A stretch of 64,000 bases of DNA from Nostocoides sp. (GTDB lineage Bacteria > Actinomycetota > Actinomycetes > Actinomycetales > Dermatophilaceae): assembly GCA_016702415.1 (NCBI GenBank), contig JADJEA010000024.1:1-64000 (forward strand), written 5' to 3'. The translations under genes and the position numbers were made by a program. This document shows positions 39,444 to 48,108 of this stretch, one piece after another. Position 1 is the stretch's first letter, and each line of letters opens with the position of its first letter. Below the pieces are notes generated by a model that made no database searches, was not told where the DNA came from, and worked only from the letters and a program-made list of their open reading frames with translations.

Positions 39444-39784
39444 CAGGCGTTCCCGGGTTCGGTGTCCTGGGGGGCCGCGGGACTTGGCGCGGCCGGGTGG
39501 TGGCGGCTGCCGATCGCGCGCCGGTCGAATCGGACGCTGACGCCAGGGGCGACTTCCAGGACCGCCTGGTCGTCGGTGAGTTCGCGGACCGTCCCGAACA
39601 TCCCGGACGTCGTCACGACCTCGTCTCCCACGGCGACCGAGCGCTGCAGGGACGCGATCTCGCGGTTGCGGCGCCGCTGGCTGCGCATGAGGAAGAGGAG
39701 CAACAGCAGCGGCAGGGCGAGAATCAGGAGACTCCCCAGTTGCGCCCCCCCGGACGAGGCGGCGAGCACGAGGCCCGTGTGCAT
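39443..39784 (-). CDS. yajC: Preprotein translocase subunit YajC
   Basis: Small membrane partner of the SecDF complex. A single span (LGSLLILALPLLLLLFLM) is followed by RSQRRRNREIASLQRSVAVGDEVVTTSGMFGTV, the family signature. The start is taken at ATG 39782-39784, preceded by AAGGA ten bases away; the open frame extends to a TTG at 39820 without support. The C-terminal tail is Pro/Ala-rich. Confidence 0.93.
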   Translation of the reverse strand: MHTGLVLAASSGGAQLGSLLILALPLLLLLFLMRSQRRRNREIASLQRSVAVGDEVVTTSGMFGTVRELTDDQAVLEVAPGVSVRFDRRAIGSRHHPAAPSPAAPQDTEPGNA

Positions 39785-39920
39785 GGTGAACGCGTCCTTC
39801 GGATTGGGAAGCTGTGGCAAGACGACGGCGGTGCGCGGAGGCAGCCGCGACGGAGTCTAAGCGACGGGTCGTCGCCCCACCCAACGCCGACGCGCCGTCC
39901 GAGGGTTCCCGCGGTGGTGG

Positions 39921-41039
39921 TCAGGGGGCGAAACGACCACCCGGCGGCCCCTCCAGCGGCAGCATGACCTGTCCCGAGACTCCCACCGGAGGAGTCAGGC
40001 CGAGGTGCGTCCAGGCGGCGGGGCGCGCCATACGGCCTCGTGGGGTGCGTTCGAGGAAGCCTTGACGGACGAGGTAGGGCTCGGCCACGGTCTCGACGGT
40101 GTCGGGTTCCTCCCCCACCGCGACGGCGAGCGTCGTGATGCCGACCGGACCGCCGTCGTACTTGCGGCACAAGGCGTCCAGGACGGCCCGGTCGAGGCGA
40201 TCGAGCCCGAGCGGGTCGACGTCGAAGAGATCGAGCGCCGCTCGGGCCGCCGCTGCGTCGACCCGCCCGTCGCCGTGGACCTGGGCCCAGTCGCGCACCC
40301 GGCGCAGGAGCCGGTTGGCGATCCGGGGGGTCCCGCGCGACCGTCCGGCAATCTCGGTGATGGCCGCGTCGTCGGCATCGACGCCGAGCAACCCGGCCGA
40401 GCGCCGTAGGATCCGGGCGAGATCGGCGGGGTCGTAGAAATCGAGGCGGCCGGTGAAGCCGAAGCGATCCCGCAACGGCGCGGGTAGGAGCCCGTCGCGG
40501 GTGGTGGCACCGACAACGGTGAACGGCGGGAGTTCCAGCGGGATCGCGGTGGCCCCAGGACCCTTCCCGACGACGATGTCCACGCGGAAGTCCTCCATCG
40601 CGAGATAGAGCATCTCCTCGGCCGCCCGGGACATCCGGTGGATCTCGTCCAGGAAGAGCACCTCGTGCTCGGCGAGGCTGGAGAGGATGGCGGCGAGATC
40701 TCCCGCGTGCTGGATCGCCGGTCCGCTGGTGACCCGGATCGGACGCTCCAACTCGGCGGCCACGATCATGGCGAGAGTCGTCTTGCCCAGGCCGGGCGGG
40801 CCGGACAGAAGGATGTGGTCGGGCGCCGCGCCACGCAACCGTGCGGCGCGCAGCACGAGGTCGAGTTGCTCGCGAACGCGCGGTTGGCCCGGGAAGTCGG
40901 CGAGCCGTTTTGGCCGCAGCGCCGCCTCAACGATCGTCTCGTCCGCCTCCCGGGTCGGATCGACGATGCGGGCGGTCTCCGGCCCGGTCTCCGCCGGTCC
41001 CGGTCGGCTCTCGCGCATCTCGCTGGAGAAGCCCCCCAT
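39921..41039 (-). CDS. ruvB: Holliday junction DNA helicase RuvB
   Basis: ATP-driven motor that branch-migrates Holliday junctions with RuvA. Walker A is LSGPPGLGKTTLA, Walker B LFLDEIHRM, sensor region TTRDGLLPAPLRDRFG with the arginine finger, and the C-terminal winged helix GITTLAVAVGEEPDTVETVAEPYL. 372 residues. ATG at 41037-41039 overlaps the ruvA stop by TGATG. A second in-frame ATG seven codons downstream is possible. Confidence 0.96.
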   Translation of the reverse strand: MGGFSSEMRESRPGPAETGPETARIVDPTREADETIVEAALRPKRLADFPGQPRVREQLDLVLRAARLRGAAPDHILLSGPPGLGKTTLAMIVAAELERPIRVTSGPAIQHAGDLAAILSSLAEHEVLFLDEIHRMSRAAEEMLYLAMEDFRVDIVVGKGPGATAIPLELPPFTVVGATTRDGLLPAPLRDRFGFTGRLDFYDPADLARILRRSAGLLGVDADDAAITEIAGRSRGTPRIANRLLRRVRDWAQVHGDGRVDAAAARAALDLFDVDPLGLDRLDRAVLDALCRKYDGGPVGITTLAVAVGEEPDTVETVAEPYLVRQGFLERTPRGRMARPAAWTHLGLTPPVGVSGQVMLPLEGPPGGRFAP

Positions 41040-41632
41040 CAGCGGCCACCGAGTTCACGAAGCGCCGCGCGAAGGAGGGTGGTGACGGCGGTCGGCGCAT
41101 CGGCTCGCGCCGCGACAGACTCGACCGCGTCGGTCGCCGCCTTGACCGACCACCCGAGACCGACGAGTGCCTCGACCACCTGGTCGCGGCCGGCGACGGA
41201 TGTGGTCAACGACGGCCCGGCGGGCGCGTCTGCGGGACCGAGCTTGTCCCGCAGTTCCAGCACGATCCGCTCGGCCCCCTTGCGGCCGACGCCGGGGACT
41301 TTGGTCAGGGTCGCCAGATCGTTGCTCGCCACCGCCGCGCGCAGTTGGTCGGGCGGCAGCACCGAGAGCATGGCCAAGGCGAGTCGGGGCCCGATCCCGG
41401 TGACCGTCTGGACCGTCTCGAACATGTCACGCTCGGCCGGCGAGGCGAAGCCGTAGAGGGTGAGGCTGTCCTCCCGGACGACGAGACTGGTCGCGAGAGC
41501 GGCTTCGGCCCCGAGCCGCAGCGCGGCGGCGGTTGCCGGCGTCGTGTGGACGAGGAATCCCACCCCGCCGACCTCGATCACCGCGCGGTCGAGACCGACG
41601 TGGGCGAGCGTCCCGCGAAGGCTGGCGATCAT
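41039..41632 (-). CDS. ruvA: Holliday junction DNA helicase RuvA
   Basis: Binds four-way junctions and loads RuvB. The N-terminal OB domain starts MIASLRGTLAHVGLDRAVIEVGGVGF. Two helix-hairpin-helix units follow: VTGIGPRLALAMLS and VPGVGRKGAERIVLELRDKLG. The C-terminal domain III (ALVGLGWSVKAATDAVESV) contacts RuvB. 197 residues. ATG 41630-41632 overlaps the ruvC stop by ATGA. Confidence 0.96.
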   Translation of the reverse strand: MIASLRGTLAHVGLDRAVIEVGGVGFLVHTTPATAAALRLGAEAALATSLVVREDSLTLYGFASPAERDMFETVQTVTGIGPRLALAMLSVLPPDQLRAAVASNDLATLTKVPGVGRKGAERIVLELRDKLGPADAPAGPSLTTSVAGRDQVVEALVGLGWSVKAATDAVESVAARADAPTAVTTLLRAALRELGGR

Positions 41633-42156
41633 GTCGCGACTCGTCGCGCGTCCAGGGCCTTGCGGGCGGCGTCGATGCTCGCCTGGGCCTCCCCGCGCCA
41701 TACATGACACACCGCGAGGGCGAGGGCGTCGGCGGCGTCGGCCGGGCGGGGTGGCTCAGTGAGACGAAGGATGCGCATCACCATGCCGCTGACCTGGGCC
41801 TTGTGGGCGCGACCGGTCCCGGTCACCGCTGCCTTCACCTCCGTCGGCGTGTGGAACACCACGGGTATGCCGCGTCGGGCCGCCACGAGCAAGGCGATCG
41901 CCGTCGCGTGCGCCGTCGTCATGACCGAGGCGACGTTGACGTCGGCGAACACGCGCTCCACGGCGACGACATCGGGCCCGAACTTCTCGAGCCACTGGTC
42001 GAACTGCGACTCGAGATAGACCAGACGCTGACCGGGCTCGGCGTCGGACGGTGTCCGAACCACGCCCACGGCGACCATGCGCACCCGCCCCCGCTCCCCC
42101 TCGACCACCCCGAGGCCACAGCGGGTCAGTCCCGGATCGACGCCGAGGACGCGCAT
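41629..42156 (-). CDS. ruvC: Crossover junction endodeoxyribonuclease RuvC
   Basis: Resolves Holliday junctions. The acidic residues are visible: Asp in RVLGVDPGLTRCG, Glu in VVAVERVFADVN, and Asp pair in PADAADALALAVCH. 175 residues. The start at ATG 42154-42156 has GGAGG a short distance upstream; the open frame continues upstream without homology. It is the first gene of the ruvC-ruvA-ruvB overlap chain. Confidence 0.96.
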   Translation of the reverse strand: MRVLGVDPGLTRCGLGVVEGERGRVRMVAVGVVRTPSDAEPGQRLVYLESQFDQWLEKFGPDVVAVERVFADVNVASVMTTAHATAIALLVAARRGIPVVFHTPTEVKAAVTGTGRAHKAQVSGMVMRILRLTEPPRPADAADALALAVCHVWRGEAQASIDAARKALDARRVAT

Positions 42157-42296
42157 GTCAACCTCCTCCGGGGCACCGGGTCGCGACTGTGGCCGAACGT
42201 GTGTTCGGACGGCCACGCTATACCGCCGTATGCCGTGCCGCCCACCCGACACGCCCGTCACGGCGCCGCTTGGGGCGCCTGGGCGGCCGTGCTCGG

Positions 42297-43051
42297 CTAC
42301 TCGTCGTCGAGTTGGGCGAGGACGTCGTCCGGGATGTCGCCATTGGCGAAAACGTCCTGGACGTCGTCGGAGTCCTCCAACGCCTCGATCACGCGGATCA
42401 TCCGGCGAGCGCCCTCGAGGTCGACCGGCACTTGCAGGGTGGGCACCCAGGACGCCTCGGCCGAGTCGTAGTCGATCCCGGCTTGCTTCAGCGCGTTGCG
42501 GACGGCGACATAGTCGGAGGCCTCGGAGACGATCTCGAAGCTGTCCCCGTTGTCGTTGACCTCCTCAGCGCCGGAGTCGAGGACGACCTCGAGAATGTCG
42601 TCCTCGGTCTTGTCGCCCTTGGGGACGATGACGACGCCCTTGCGCTTGAAGAGATAGGCCACCGAGCCCGGGTCGGCGAGAGTGCCACCATTGCGGGTGA
42701 GGGCGGTGCGGACCTCCGCGGCAGCGCGATTGCGGTTGTCGGTGAGGCACTCGATGAGCAGGGCGACCCCGCCGGTGCGTACCCCTCATACGTAATGGTC
42801 TGCCAGTCGGCCCCGCCCGCCTCGGCCCCGGAGCCACGCTTGACGGCGCGGTCGATGTTGTCGTTGGGGACCGAGGATTTCTTGGCCTTGTAGATCGCGT
42901 CCCACAGGGTCGGGTTGCCGTCGGGGTCGGCGCCACCGGTCTTCGCCGCGACCTCGATGTTCTTGATCAGTTTGGCGAAGAGCTTGCCGCGCTTGGCGTC
43001 CTTGGCGGCCTTCTGGTGCTTGGTGGTGGCCCATTTGGAGTGGCCGGACAT
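42297..43051 (-). CDS. yebC: YebC/PmpR-family protein, single frameshift
   Basis: A family linked to transcription control and to translation of proline-rich motifs. N-terminal MSGHSKWATTKHQKAAKDAKRGKLFAKLIKNIEVAAKTGG is canonical, followed by VPNDNIDRAVKRGSG. At about 42775-42780, within ITYEGYAP, one base appears missing; the frame then continues as YLFKRKGVVIVPKG through PTLQVPVDLEGARRMIRVIEALEDSDDVQDVF to the stop at 42297. With the base restored the protein has the usual 250 residues. The disruption is isolated in a clean region, so an error or a recent mutation are both possible. Confidence 0.88.
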
Positions 43052-43142
43052 GCGTCGTCCTTCGGGTTTGTCCGTGGCGTTCGGGATCGACCAGCGATCC
43101 TACCGGGCCGGTGGCCGGTTGAGGTTCGCCCGCGGGCGTCGC

Positions 43143-43198
43143 GGCATACGGGGGGCACGGCATACCGGGGCGGCGCGGCATCTGGGGGCGCGGCATAC
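43143..43198 (+). repeat. Four-copy GGCATAC word array
   Basis: GGCATAC at 43143, 43159 and 43192, with a degenerate GGCATCT at 43177, spaced 16, 18 and 15 bases. Each is preceded by CG or ACG and followed by a C/T plus a G-run. It lies between the yebC start and the DUF559 gene end, in a stretch with no credible gene. Confidence 0.75.
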
Positions 43199-43280
43199 CG
43201 GGGACGGCGCGGCGTCGCCAGACGGACGGGCATTGGGGCGCCACGGGGGCGCACCTCCCGCTGGGCGTCTGATGGCGTCG

Positions 43281-43298
43281 GGACTATTGCCCGTCCGT
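43281..43298. repeat. 18-bp direct repeat, left copy
   Basis: The 18-mer GGACTATTGCCCGTCCGT at this place is identical to that at 44453-44470. It covers the stop codon of the DUF559-type gene. The two copies bracket that gene. Confidence 0.85.
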
Positions 43299-44213
43299 CC
43301 GGCCGGCTCGGGTGCGCCGGGGCGGCTCGGGGGGTCGTCGACCGCGCCGCCGGTCGACTGCGGCGGCAACCGCCCAGCACACCCACGCGGGGTGGTGAAG
43401 GATGTCGTCGTAGGTGAACCGGAGGACGTACCAACCGAAGGCGACGAGTTCGGAGTAACGCACGCAGTCGCGGGCGAACTCGGCCGGGCCCCCGTGGAAG
43501 GCGTACCCCTCCACCTCGATGGCGATGCGCAGATGCTCGATGCCGAGGTCGACCTTCGCGTACAGGCCGCTGTCCCACACCTGCAGTTGAGGTGTGACGA
43601 CGGCATCCGTGGCCCGGACGCACAGCGCCCGCGCCGCCGACTCCAGCGGATTGGCGGCCAGGTCGCTCGCCAGGGTGGCGACATGACGCACCTGGGAAGC
43701 GCCAGGACCTCGTGCGGCTTTGGCGGCGTCGTGCAGGACCCTGGGAGAGACGACCCCGTCGCGAAGTGCCGAATCGGCGATCGCCAGCGCGTCCATGTCG
43801 GGCAGCCAGCGCGCCGAGTCGAGCACGGTGCGCAGGCGGGTGGTGACGCCCAGGTGGTGATCGCTGGGCAGCAGGTCGGCGTACCGAATGTGGGATGCCC
43901 CCGGGGGGATGCCGGCGACCTTGCGGTGGCGGGGCACGATGATCCACGGGCGCGTAGGTTCCCGCAGCACACCCCAGCCGTACCATCGCGCCGCCGACGG
44001 ACCCGCGAGGACGGCGGTGTGCGCGTGCGCGAACCGGCGGGGCCCCTCCACCACGGCGAGGGCGTACCGGCCGCGGCTGGCCGCCACGATCTGACCGGAG
44101 CGACGCGCCGCGCGGATGGCGCCGTCGCCATGGATGGCCGCGAGGTCCCGCCAAGTCGCGATCCCACCGAGGGAGCAGAGCGTGTCCACGACCGCGGTGG
44201 AGGCATTCGGCAT
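43284..44213 (-). CDS. AbiEi-like/DUF559 domain protein (putative endonuclease-fold)
   Basis: About 309 residues. The N-terminus (VVDTLCSLGGIATWRDLAAIHGDGAIRAARRSGQIVAASRGRYAL) fits a winged-helix domain as in AbiEi-type antitoxins. The C-terminal domain (IAIEVEGYAFHGGPAEFARDCVRYSELVAFGWYVLRFTYDDI) is the DUF559 region, a restriction-endonuclease-like fold related to Vsr, with E/D residues in IEVEG. Such proteins are numerous in actinobacteria and of unknown role. Two candidate ATG starts (44211-44213 and 44226-44228) each lie within a GTATGCC word in a 15-bp tandem repeat. It interrupts the usual pdxS-pdxT-yebC-ruvC order and is flanked by an 18-bp direct repeat. Confidence 0.75.
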   Translation of the reverse strand: MPNASTAVVDTLCSLGGIATWRDLAAIHGDGAIRAARRSGQIVAASRGRYALAVVEGPRRFAHAHTAVLAGPSAARWYGWGVLREPTRPWIIVPRHRKVAGIPPGASHIRYADLLPSDHHLGVTTRLRTVLDSARWLPDMDALAIADSALRDGVVSPRVLHDAAKAARGPGASQVRHVATLASDLAANPLESAARALCVRATDAVVTPQLQVWDSGLYAKVDLGIEHLRIAIEVEGYAFHGGPAEFARDCVRYSELVAFGWYVLRFTYDDILHHPAWVCWAVAAAVDRRRGRRPPEPPRRTRAGRTDGQ

Positions 44214-44237
44214 ACGACCACTCGGCATACGACCACG
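44208..44237. repeat. 15-bp tandem repeat at the DUF559 gene start
   Basis: CGGCATACGACCACT at 44208-44222 and CGGCATACGACCACG at 44223-44237. Each contains the genome word and, on the minus strand, an ATG that could start the gene. Confidence 0.75.
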
Positions 44238-44452
44238 ATGCAGCGCGGACCTCGTGGTGGGTAGGTCCGACCGGCGGGCCCTGTGGATGACGGCGTAGCC
44301 AAAGGATTGCGGCCCTGTGGGTCGTATGCCGAGCCTCCGCCGCCCCGCCGGACCACTCCGGTGGGCGTGCGCGACGGAGCGGACCCCGACCAGACGAACG
44401 GGCAATACCCGCACGGGGGACGCATGCCGAGCGCGCGCCCCCGCCCACCGGC

Positions 44453-44470
44453 GGACTATTGCCCGTCCGT
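44453..44470. repeat. 18-bp direct repeat, right copy, with nearby inverted partial copy
   Basis: Identical to 43281-43298. It lies eight bases past the pdxT stop codon. A 10-bp inverted partial copy (ACGGGCAATA, 44398-44407) faces TATTGCCCGT at 44457-44466 across about 50 bases. Confidence 0.85.
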
Positions 44471-44478
44471 GAGGCCGG

Positions 44479-45081
44479 TCAACGGTGGCGGACGAGATCG
44501 AGAAAGAAGCGGTGGACCCGATGGTCCCCGGTCACCTCCGGGTGGAACGAGGTCGCCATCAGGGGCCCCTGGCGGACCCCGACGATCGCGCCGGTTGCCG
44601 GGCCGTGTTCGACGCGGGCGAAGACCTCGACCCCGCGCCCGACCTTCGTGACCCACGGCGCGCGGATAAACACCGCGCGGACCGGCTCGGGCCCCAGCTC
44701 GCGGATATGGAGGTCCTCCTCGAAGGAGTCGACCTGCCGCCCGAATGCGTTGCGCCGCACCGTGATGTCAAGCCCGCCGAGAGTCTGCTGGTCGGGCTGC
44801 CCGCCCTCGATCCGGTCGGCGAGCAGGATCATCCCGGCACACGAGCCGTAGGCCGGCAGCCCGGCGGCGAGCCGCGCCCGCAGCGGCTCGTGCAGGTCGA
44901 AGGCGCGCACCAGCTTGTCGATGACCGTGGACTCGCCGCCGGGGATGACGAGCCCGTCGATCCGCTCGATCTCGGCCGGCCGCCGCACGGGGATCGCCCG
45001 GGCACCGACGGCGTCCAGGGCGTGCAGGTGCTCGCGCACATCGCCCTGGACTGCCAGGACCCCGATCGTCGGCGTCGTCAC
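44479..45081 (-). CDS. pdxT: Glutaminase subunit of pyridoxal 5'-phosphate synthase
   Basis: Releases ammonia from glutamine for PdxS. The class I amidotransferase triad is visible: Cys in YGSCAGMILLA, and His and Glu in TSFHPEVTGD. IGVLAVQGDVREHLHALDAVGA and IPGGESTVIDKL are further signatures. 200 residues, GTG start at 45079-45081, with a CGCGGCATACC word a short distance upstream. A gap of about 215 bases separates it from pdxS, wider than in many genomes. Confidence 0.95.
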   Translation of the reverse strand: MTTPTIGVLAVQGDVREHLHALDAVGARAIPVRRPAEIERIDGLVIPGGESTVIDKLVRAFDLHEPLRARLAAGLPAYGSCAGMILLADRIEGGQPDQQTLGGLDITVRRNAFGRQVDSFEEDLHIRELGPEPVRAVFIRAPWVTKVGRGVEVFARVEHGPATGAIVGVRQGPLMATSFHPEVTGDHRVHRFFLDLVRHR

Positions 45082-45297
45082 GAGTCCCAGATGGTATGCC
45101 GCGCGCCCACCCCGGGCGAATCCCCCCAGTCGCGCACACCCTCCGCTGTCGCGCTCTGTCAGTCGAACGTGGGGGCGTTGCGGTTCGACGAGCGCGAGGG
45201 CTTCCGATAGCTCCGGTGGAGCGATGGAGACAACGCGGAGGGACAGCCCGACGTGCTCATGGCCTGGTCGCCGCTGGCGTGACGGCCGCCCGCAGGG

Positions 45298-46203
45298 TCA
45301 CCAACCGCGCTCGGCGAGGCGGTGGGGCTGGGCAATCTCCTCGACATTGATGCCGACCATGGCCTCTCCGAGTCCACGAGACACTTTGGCGATGACGTCG
45401 GGGTCGTCGTGGAAGGTGGTCGCCTTGACGATGGCTGCGGCGCGCTCGGCGGGATTGCCGGACTTGAAGATCCCCGACCCTACGAAGACACCCTCGGCGC
45501 CCAGTTGCATCATCATCGCCGCATCGGCCGGTGTCGCGATGCCCCCGGCGGTGAAAAGGACCACCGGGAGCTTGCCGGCCTGGGCCACCTCCTTGACCAG
45601 GTCGTATGGCGCCTGGAGCTCCTTGGCAGCGACATAGAGTTCGTCCTCCGGGAGGTTCTGGAGGCGGCGGATCTCCTGCCGGATCTGGCGCATGTGCGTC
45701 GTCGCGTTGGAGACGTCACCGGTGCCCGCCTCCCCCTTGGAGCGGATCATCGCCGCCCCCTCGGTGATCCGGCGCAACGCCTCGCCGAGGTTGGTGGCCC
45801 CGCACACGAAGGGGACGGTGAAGGCCCATTTGTCGATGTGGTTGGCGTAGTCGGCCGGCGTGAGCACTTCCGACTCGTCGATGTAGTCCACGCCGAGGGA
45901 CTGGAGGACCTGCGCCTCGACGAAGTGACCGATCCGTGCCTTGGCCATCACCGGGATGGACACGGCCGCGATGATCCCGTCGATCATGTCGGGGTCGCTC
46001 ATCCGCGAGACACCGCCCTGGGCGCGAATGTCGGCCGGGACCCGTTCGAGGGCCATGACCGCCACGGCCCCGGCATCCTCGGCGATCTTGGCCTGTTCCG
46101 GGGTGACGACGTCCATGATGACGCCGCCCTTGAGCATCTCGGCCATGCCCCGCTTGACTCGGGCGGTGCCGGTGAGGGCCTCGGGGGTGGTGGGATTCGT
46201 CAT
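45298..46203 (-). CDS. pdxS: Pyridoxal 5'-phosphate synthase subunit PdxS
   Basis: Makes vitamin B6 from ribose 5-phosphate, glyceraldehyde 3-phosphate and ammonia. The catalytic Lys residues are seen in PVMAKARIGHFVEA and MIRSKGEAGTGDVSNA. GGVIMDVVTPEQAKIAEDAGAVAVMALERVP and the C-terminal GVFVGSGIFKSGNPAERA complete the (beta/alpha)8 barrel. 301 residues. ATG at 46201-46203. A GTATGCC word stands 34 bases upstream. Confidence 0.97.
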   Translation of the reverse strand: MTNPTTPEALTGTARVKRGMAEMLKGGVIMDVVTPEQAKIAEDAGAVAVMALERVPADIRAQGGVSRMSDPDMIDGIIAAVSIPVMAKARIGHFVEAQVLQSLGVDYIDESEVLTPADYANHIDKWAFTVPFVCGATNLGEALRRITEGAAMIRSKGEAGTGDVSNATTHMRQIRQEIRRLQNLPEDELYVAAKELQAPYDLVKEVAQAGKLPVVLFTAGGIATPADAAMMMQLGAEGVFVGSGIFKSGNPAERAAAIVKATTFHDDPDVIAKVSRGLGEAMVGINVEEIAQPHRLAERGW

Positions 46204-46377
46204 ACGGATCGGTCCTCGCTCGGAGCATCGGTCGGGGGTATGCCGCGCGCTCCCGCACGGCGCCGCAGAGTCTATTGCGTCTTGTCGCACGTGCCTCTGC
46301 GCTGGTATGCGGGAGGATGAGCACGAAGACGCGCCGGACTCACGTCCATGGGCCTCACGGACAGATCGGGGCCCAGG

Positions 46378-46974
46378 TCAGGAGGGCGGGCCGGCAACGG
46401 CGCTCAGGACGGGGAGCTCGTCGTCGAATTCGACCGTCTGCGGCAGGTCGGCGTGGCCGGCAAGGCGGAAAACCCGGACGACGGTCTTGCCGCGGACCCG
46501 CTGGACGTCTTTGACAGCGTTGTTGTGGAAGCGCCGGGCCAATTGCACCCGTCGGCTCGCGGCTTCGAGGCGGTCCAAGGCATCGGCGGCGAGTCCGTCC
46601 CGGGCGACGATGTCGGCGACGATGTCGGGGGTCAACGCCAGCGCAAGAGACTGGGTCAGGTCCGACTCGACGCTCTCTCGACCCCCGAAATGCTGCCCCT
46701 CGAGCAGGTCGTCGTCGCCGAGGCGATCCGTGGTCCGTTCCAGGGCATCCGAGGCGGCCGAGGCCAGCAGGAGCGCCGAGGCGGGATCGAGCGCCCCCGC
46801 GTTGGCGAGTTCGAGCGCCGCCTCGGCCCGGCGCACGAGATGCGCGTCCAACGCGGATAGGGACCCCTCAACCTGGGCGTGCAGACGGTCGAGTCGGGCG
46901 GCGCTGTAGGAGAGATACCACGCGGCGGCGAGCAGGACGGCGACCGCAACGACGACCCACGTGACGGTTTCCAT
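46378..46974 (-). CDS. LemA-like membrane-anchored protein
   Basis: 198 residues. An N-terminal span (VTWVVVAVAVLLAAAWYLSY) is followed by a helical body (RLDRLHAQVEGSLSALDAHLVRRAEAALELA) with the asparagine-containing RRFHNNAVKDVQRVRGKTVVRVFRLAG near the end, resembling the LemA fold (RFYNDAV-type motif). Function unknown. It lies four bases from the pimA stop and is likely part of the same transcript. Confidence 0.7.
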   Translation of the reverse strand: METVTWVVVAVAVLLAAAWYLSYSAARLDRLHAQVEGSLSALDAHLVRRAEAALELANAGALDPASALLLASAASDALERTTDRLGDDDLLEGQHFGGRESVESDLTQSLALALTPDIVADIVARDGLAADALDRLEAASRRVQLARRFHNNAVKDVQRVRGKTVVRVFRLAGHADLPQTVEFDDELPVLSAVAGPPS

Positions 46975-46977
46975 GGC

Positions 46978-48108
46978 TCACCAGCCTCCCGTATTGGTCA
47001 CGGTGTCGTAGACCGCGACGATGTCTTTGGCGACCCGCGACCAGTCGAACGACGCAGCGCGCCGGTGCCCCGCCGTCCGCAGGTCCGCACGTCGGGCCGG
47101 ATCGTCGAGCAGGGCGACCAAGCACCGCCCCAGGTTGGCGCCGTCCTCATTCGGGAAGAGCACGCCGGCGACCTCCCCGCCTGGCGCGGGCTGGAGCACC
47201 CGGACGAAGGCCGGCAGATCGCTGGCCACGACGGGGGCCCCACCCGCCATCGCCTCGACCAGGACGATCCCGAAACTTTCCCCGCCGGTCTGGGGCGCGG
47301 CATACGCATCGACCGAGGCGAAGAGCCTGGCCTTGTCCGCATCGCTGATCAGCCCGAGGAACTCGCTGGCCGCAGCCACCGACGGCGTCATCCGCTCACG
47401 CGCCTGCTCGACCGACCCGGGGCCGGCGATGAGCAGCCGTGCCCCCGGCCGGGCCCGCAGAACCTCCTCGAATCCCCGGCTGAGGACGTGCAGCCCCTTG
47501 CGCGGCTCGTCGATCCGTCCGAGGAAGGCGACCGTCGGGCGGTCGGGGGTGCCGGCATACCGCGGATCGACGGTGGCGGACGCGAACGCGGCGACGTCGA
47601 CACCATTGGGGATGACGACTGCGTCACCGCCGAGGTGGGTTGTCACGGTGCGGCGCGCCTCCTCGCTGACGGCGATGCGTCCGCCGATCTTTTCCAGGGA
47701 CGGGCGCAACATCGGGTAGGCCGCCTGCATCGCCCGTGAGCGCAAGTTGGCCGTGTGAAAGGTCGCGACGATGGGACCCTCAGCGGCCCAGAGGGCAAGC
47801 AGCGACGCGCTCGGGGTGACTGGCTCGTGGAGGTGGACGACGTCGAAGTTCCCGTCGGAAAGCCAGCGCGAAACCCGGGCTGCGGTGACCGGGCCGAAGG
47901 TCAGCCGGGCTACGGATCCGTTGTAGCGCACGGGCACCGCCCGCCCGCACGAGACGAGGTAGTCCGGAAGCTCGGTGTTGTCGTCCGCGGGCGCCAGGAC
48001 CGACGCGTGGTGACCGGCGGCCAGGAGATACCGGGCGAGATCGCGGACATGGAACTGGACCCCGCCCGGGACGTCGAAGCTGTACGGACAGACAATCCCG
48101 ACCCGCAT
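46978..48108 (-). CDS. pimA: Phosphatidylinositol alpha-mannosyltransferase PimA
   Basis: A GT4-family enzyme adding the first mannose from GDP-mannose to phosphatidylinositol on the cytoplasmic membrane face. MRVGIVCPYSFDVPGGVQFHVRDLARYL has the GGVQ acceptor loop. VIPNGVDVAAF, FLGRIDEPRKGLHVL and the nucleotide-sugar EX7E motif in GGESFGIVLVEAM follow. 376 residues. The ATG at 48106-48108 overlaps the patA stop by TGATG. The phosphatidylinositol synthase-patA-pimA order is diagnostic of actinobacteria that make PIMs. Confidence 0.94.
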   Translation of the reverse strand: MRVGIVCPYSFDVPGGVQFHVRDLARYLLAAGHHASVLAPADDNTELPDYLVSCGRAVPVRYNGSVARLTFGPVTAARVSRWLSDGNFDVVHLHEPVTPSASLLALWAAEGPIVATFHTANLRSRAMQAAYPMLRPSLEKIGGRIAVSEEARRTVTTHLGGDAVVIPNGVDVAAFASATVDPRYAGTPDRPTVAFLGRIDEPRKGLHVLSRGFEEVLRARPGARLLIAGPGSVEQARERMTPSVAAASEFLGLISDADKARLFASVDAYAAPQTGGESFGIVLVEAMAGGAPVVASDLPAFVRVLQPAPGGEVAGVLFPNEDGANLGRCLVALLDDPARRADLRTAGHRRAASFDWSRVAKDIVAVYDTVTNTGGW

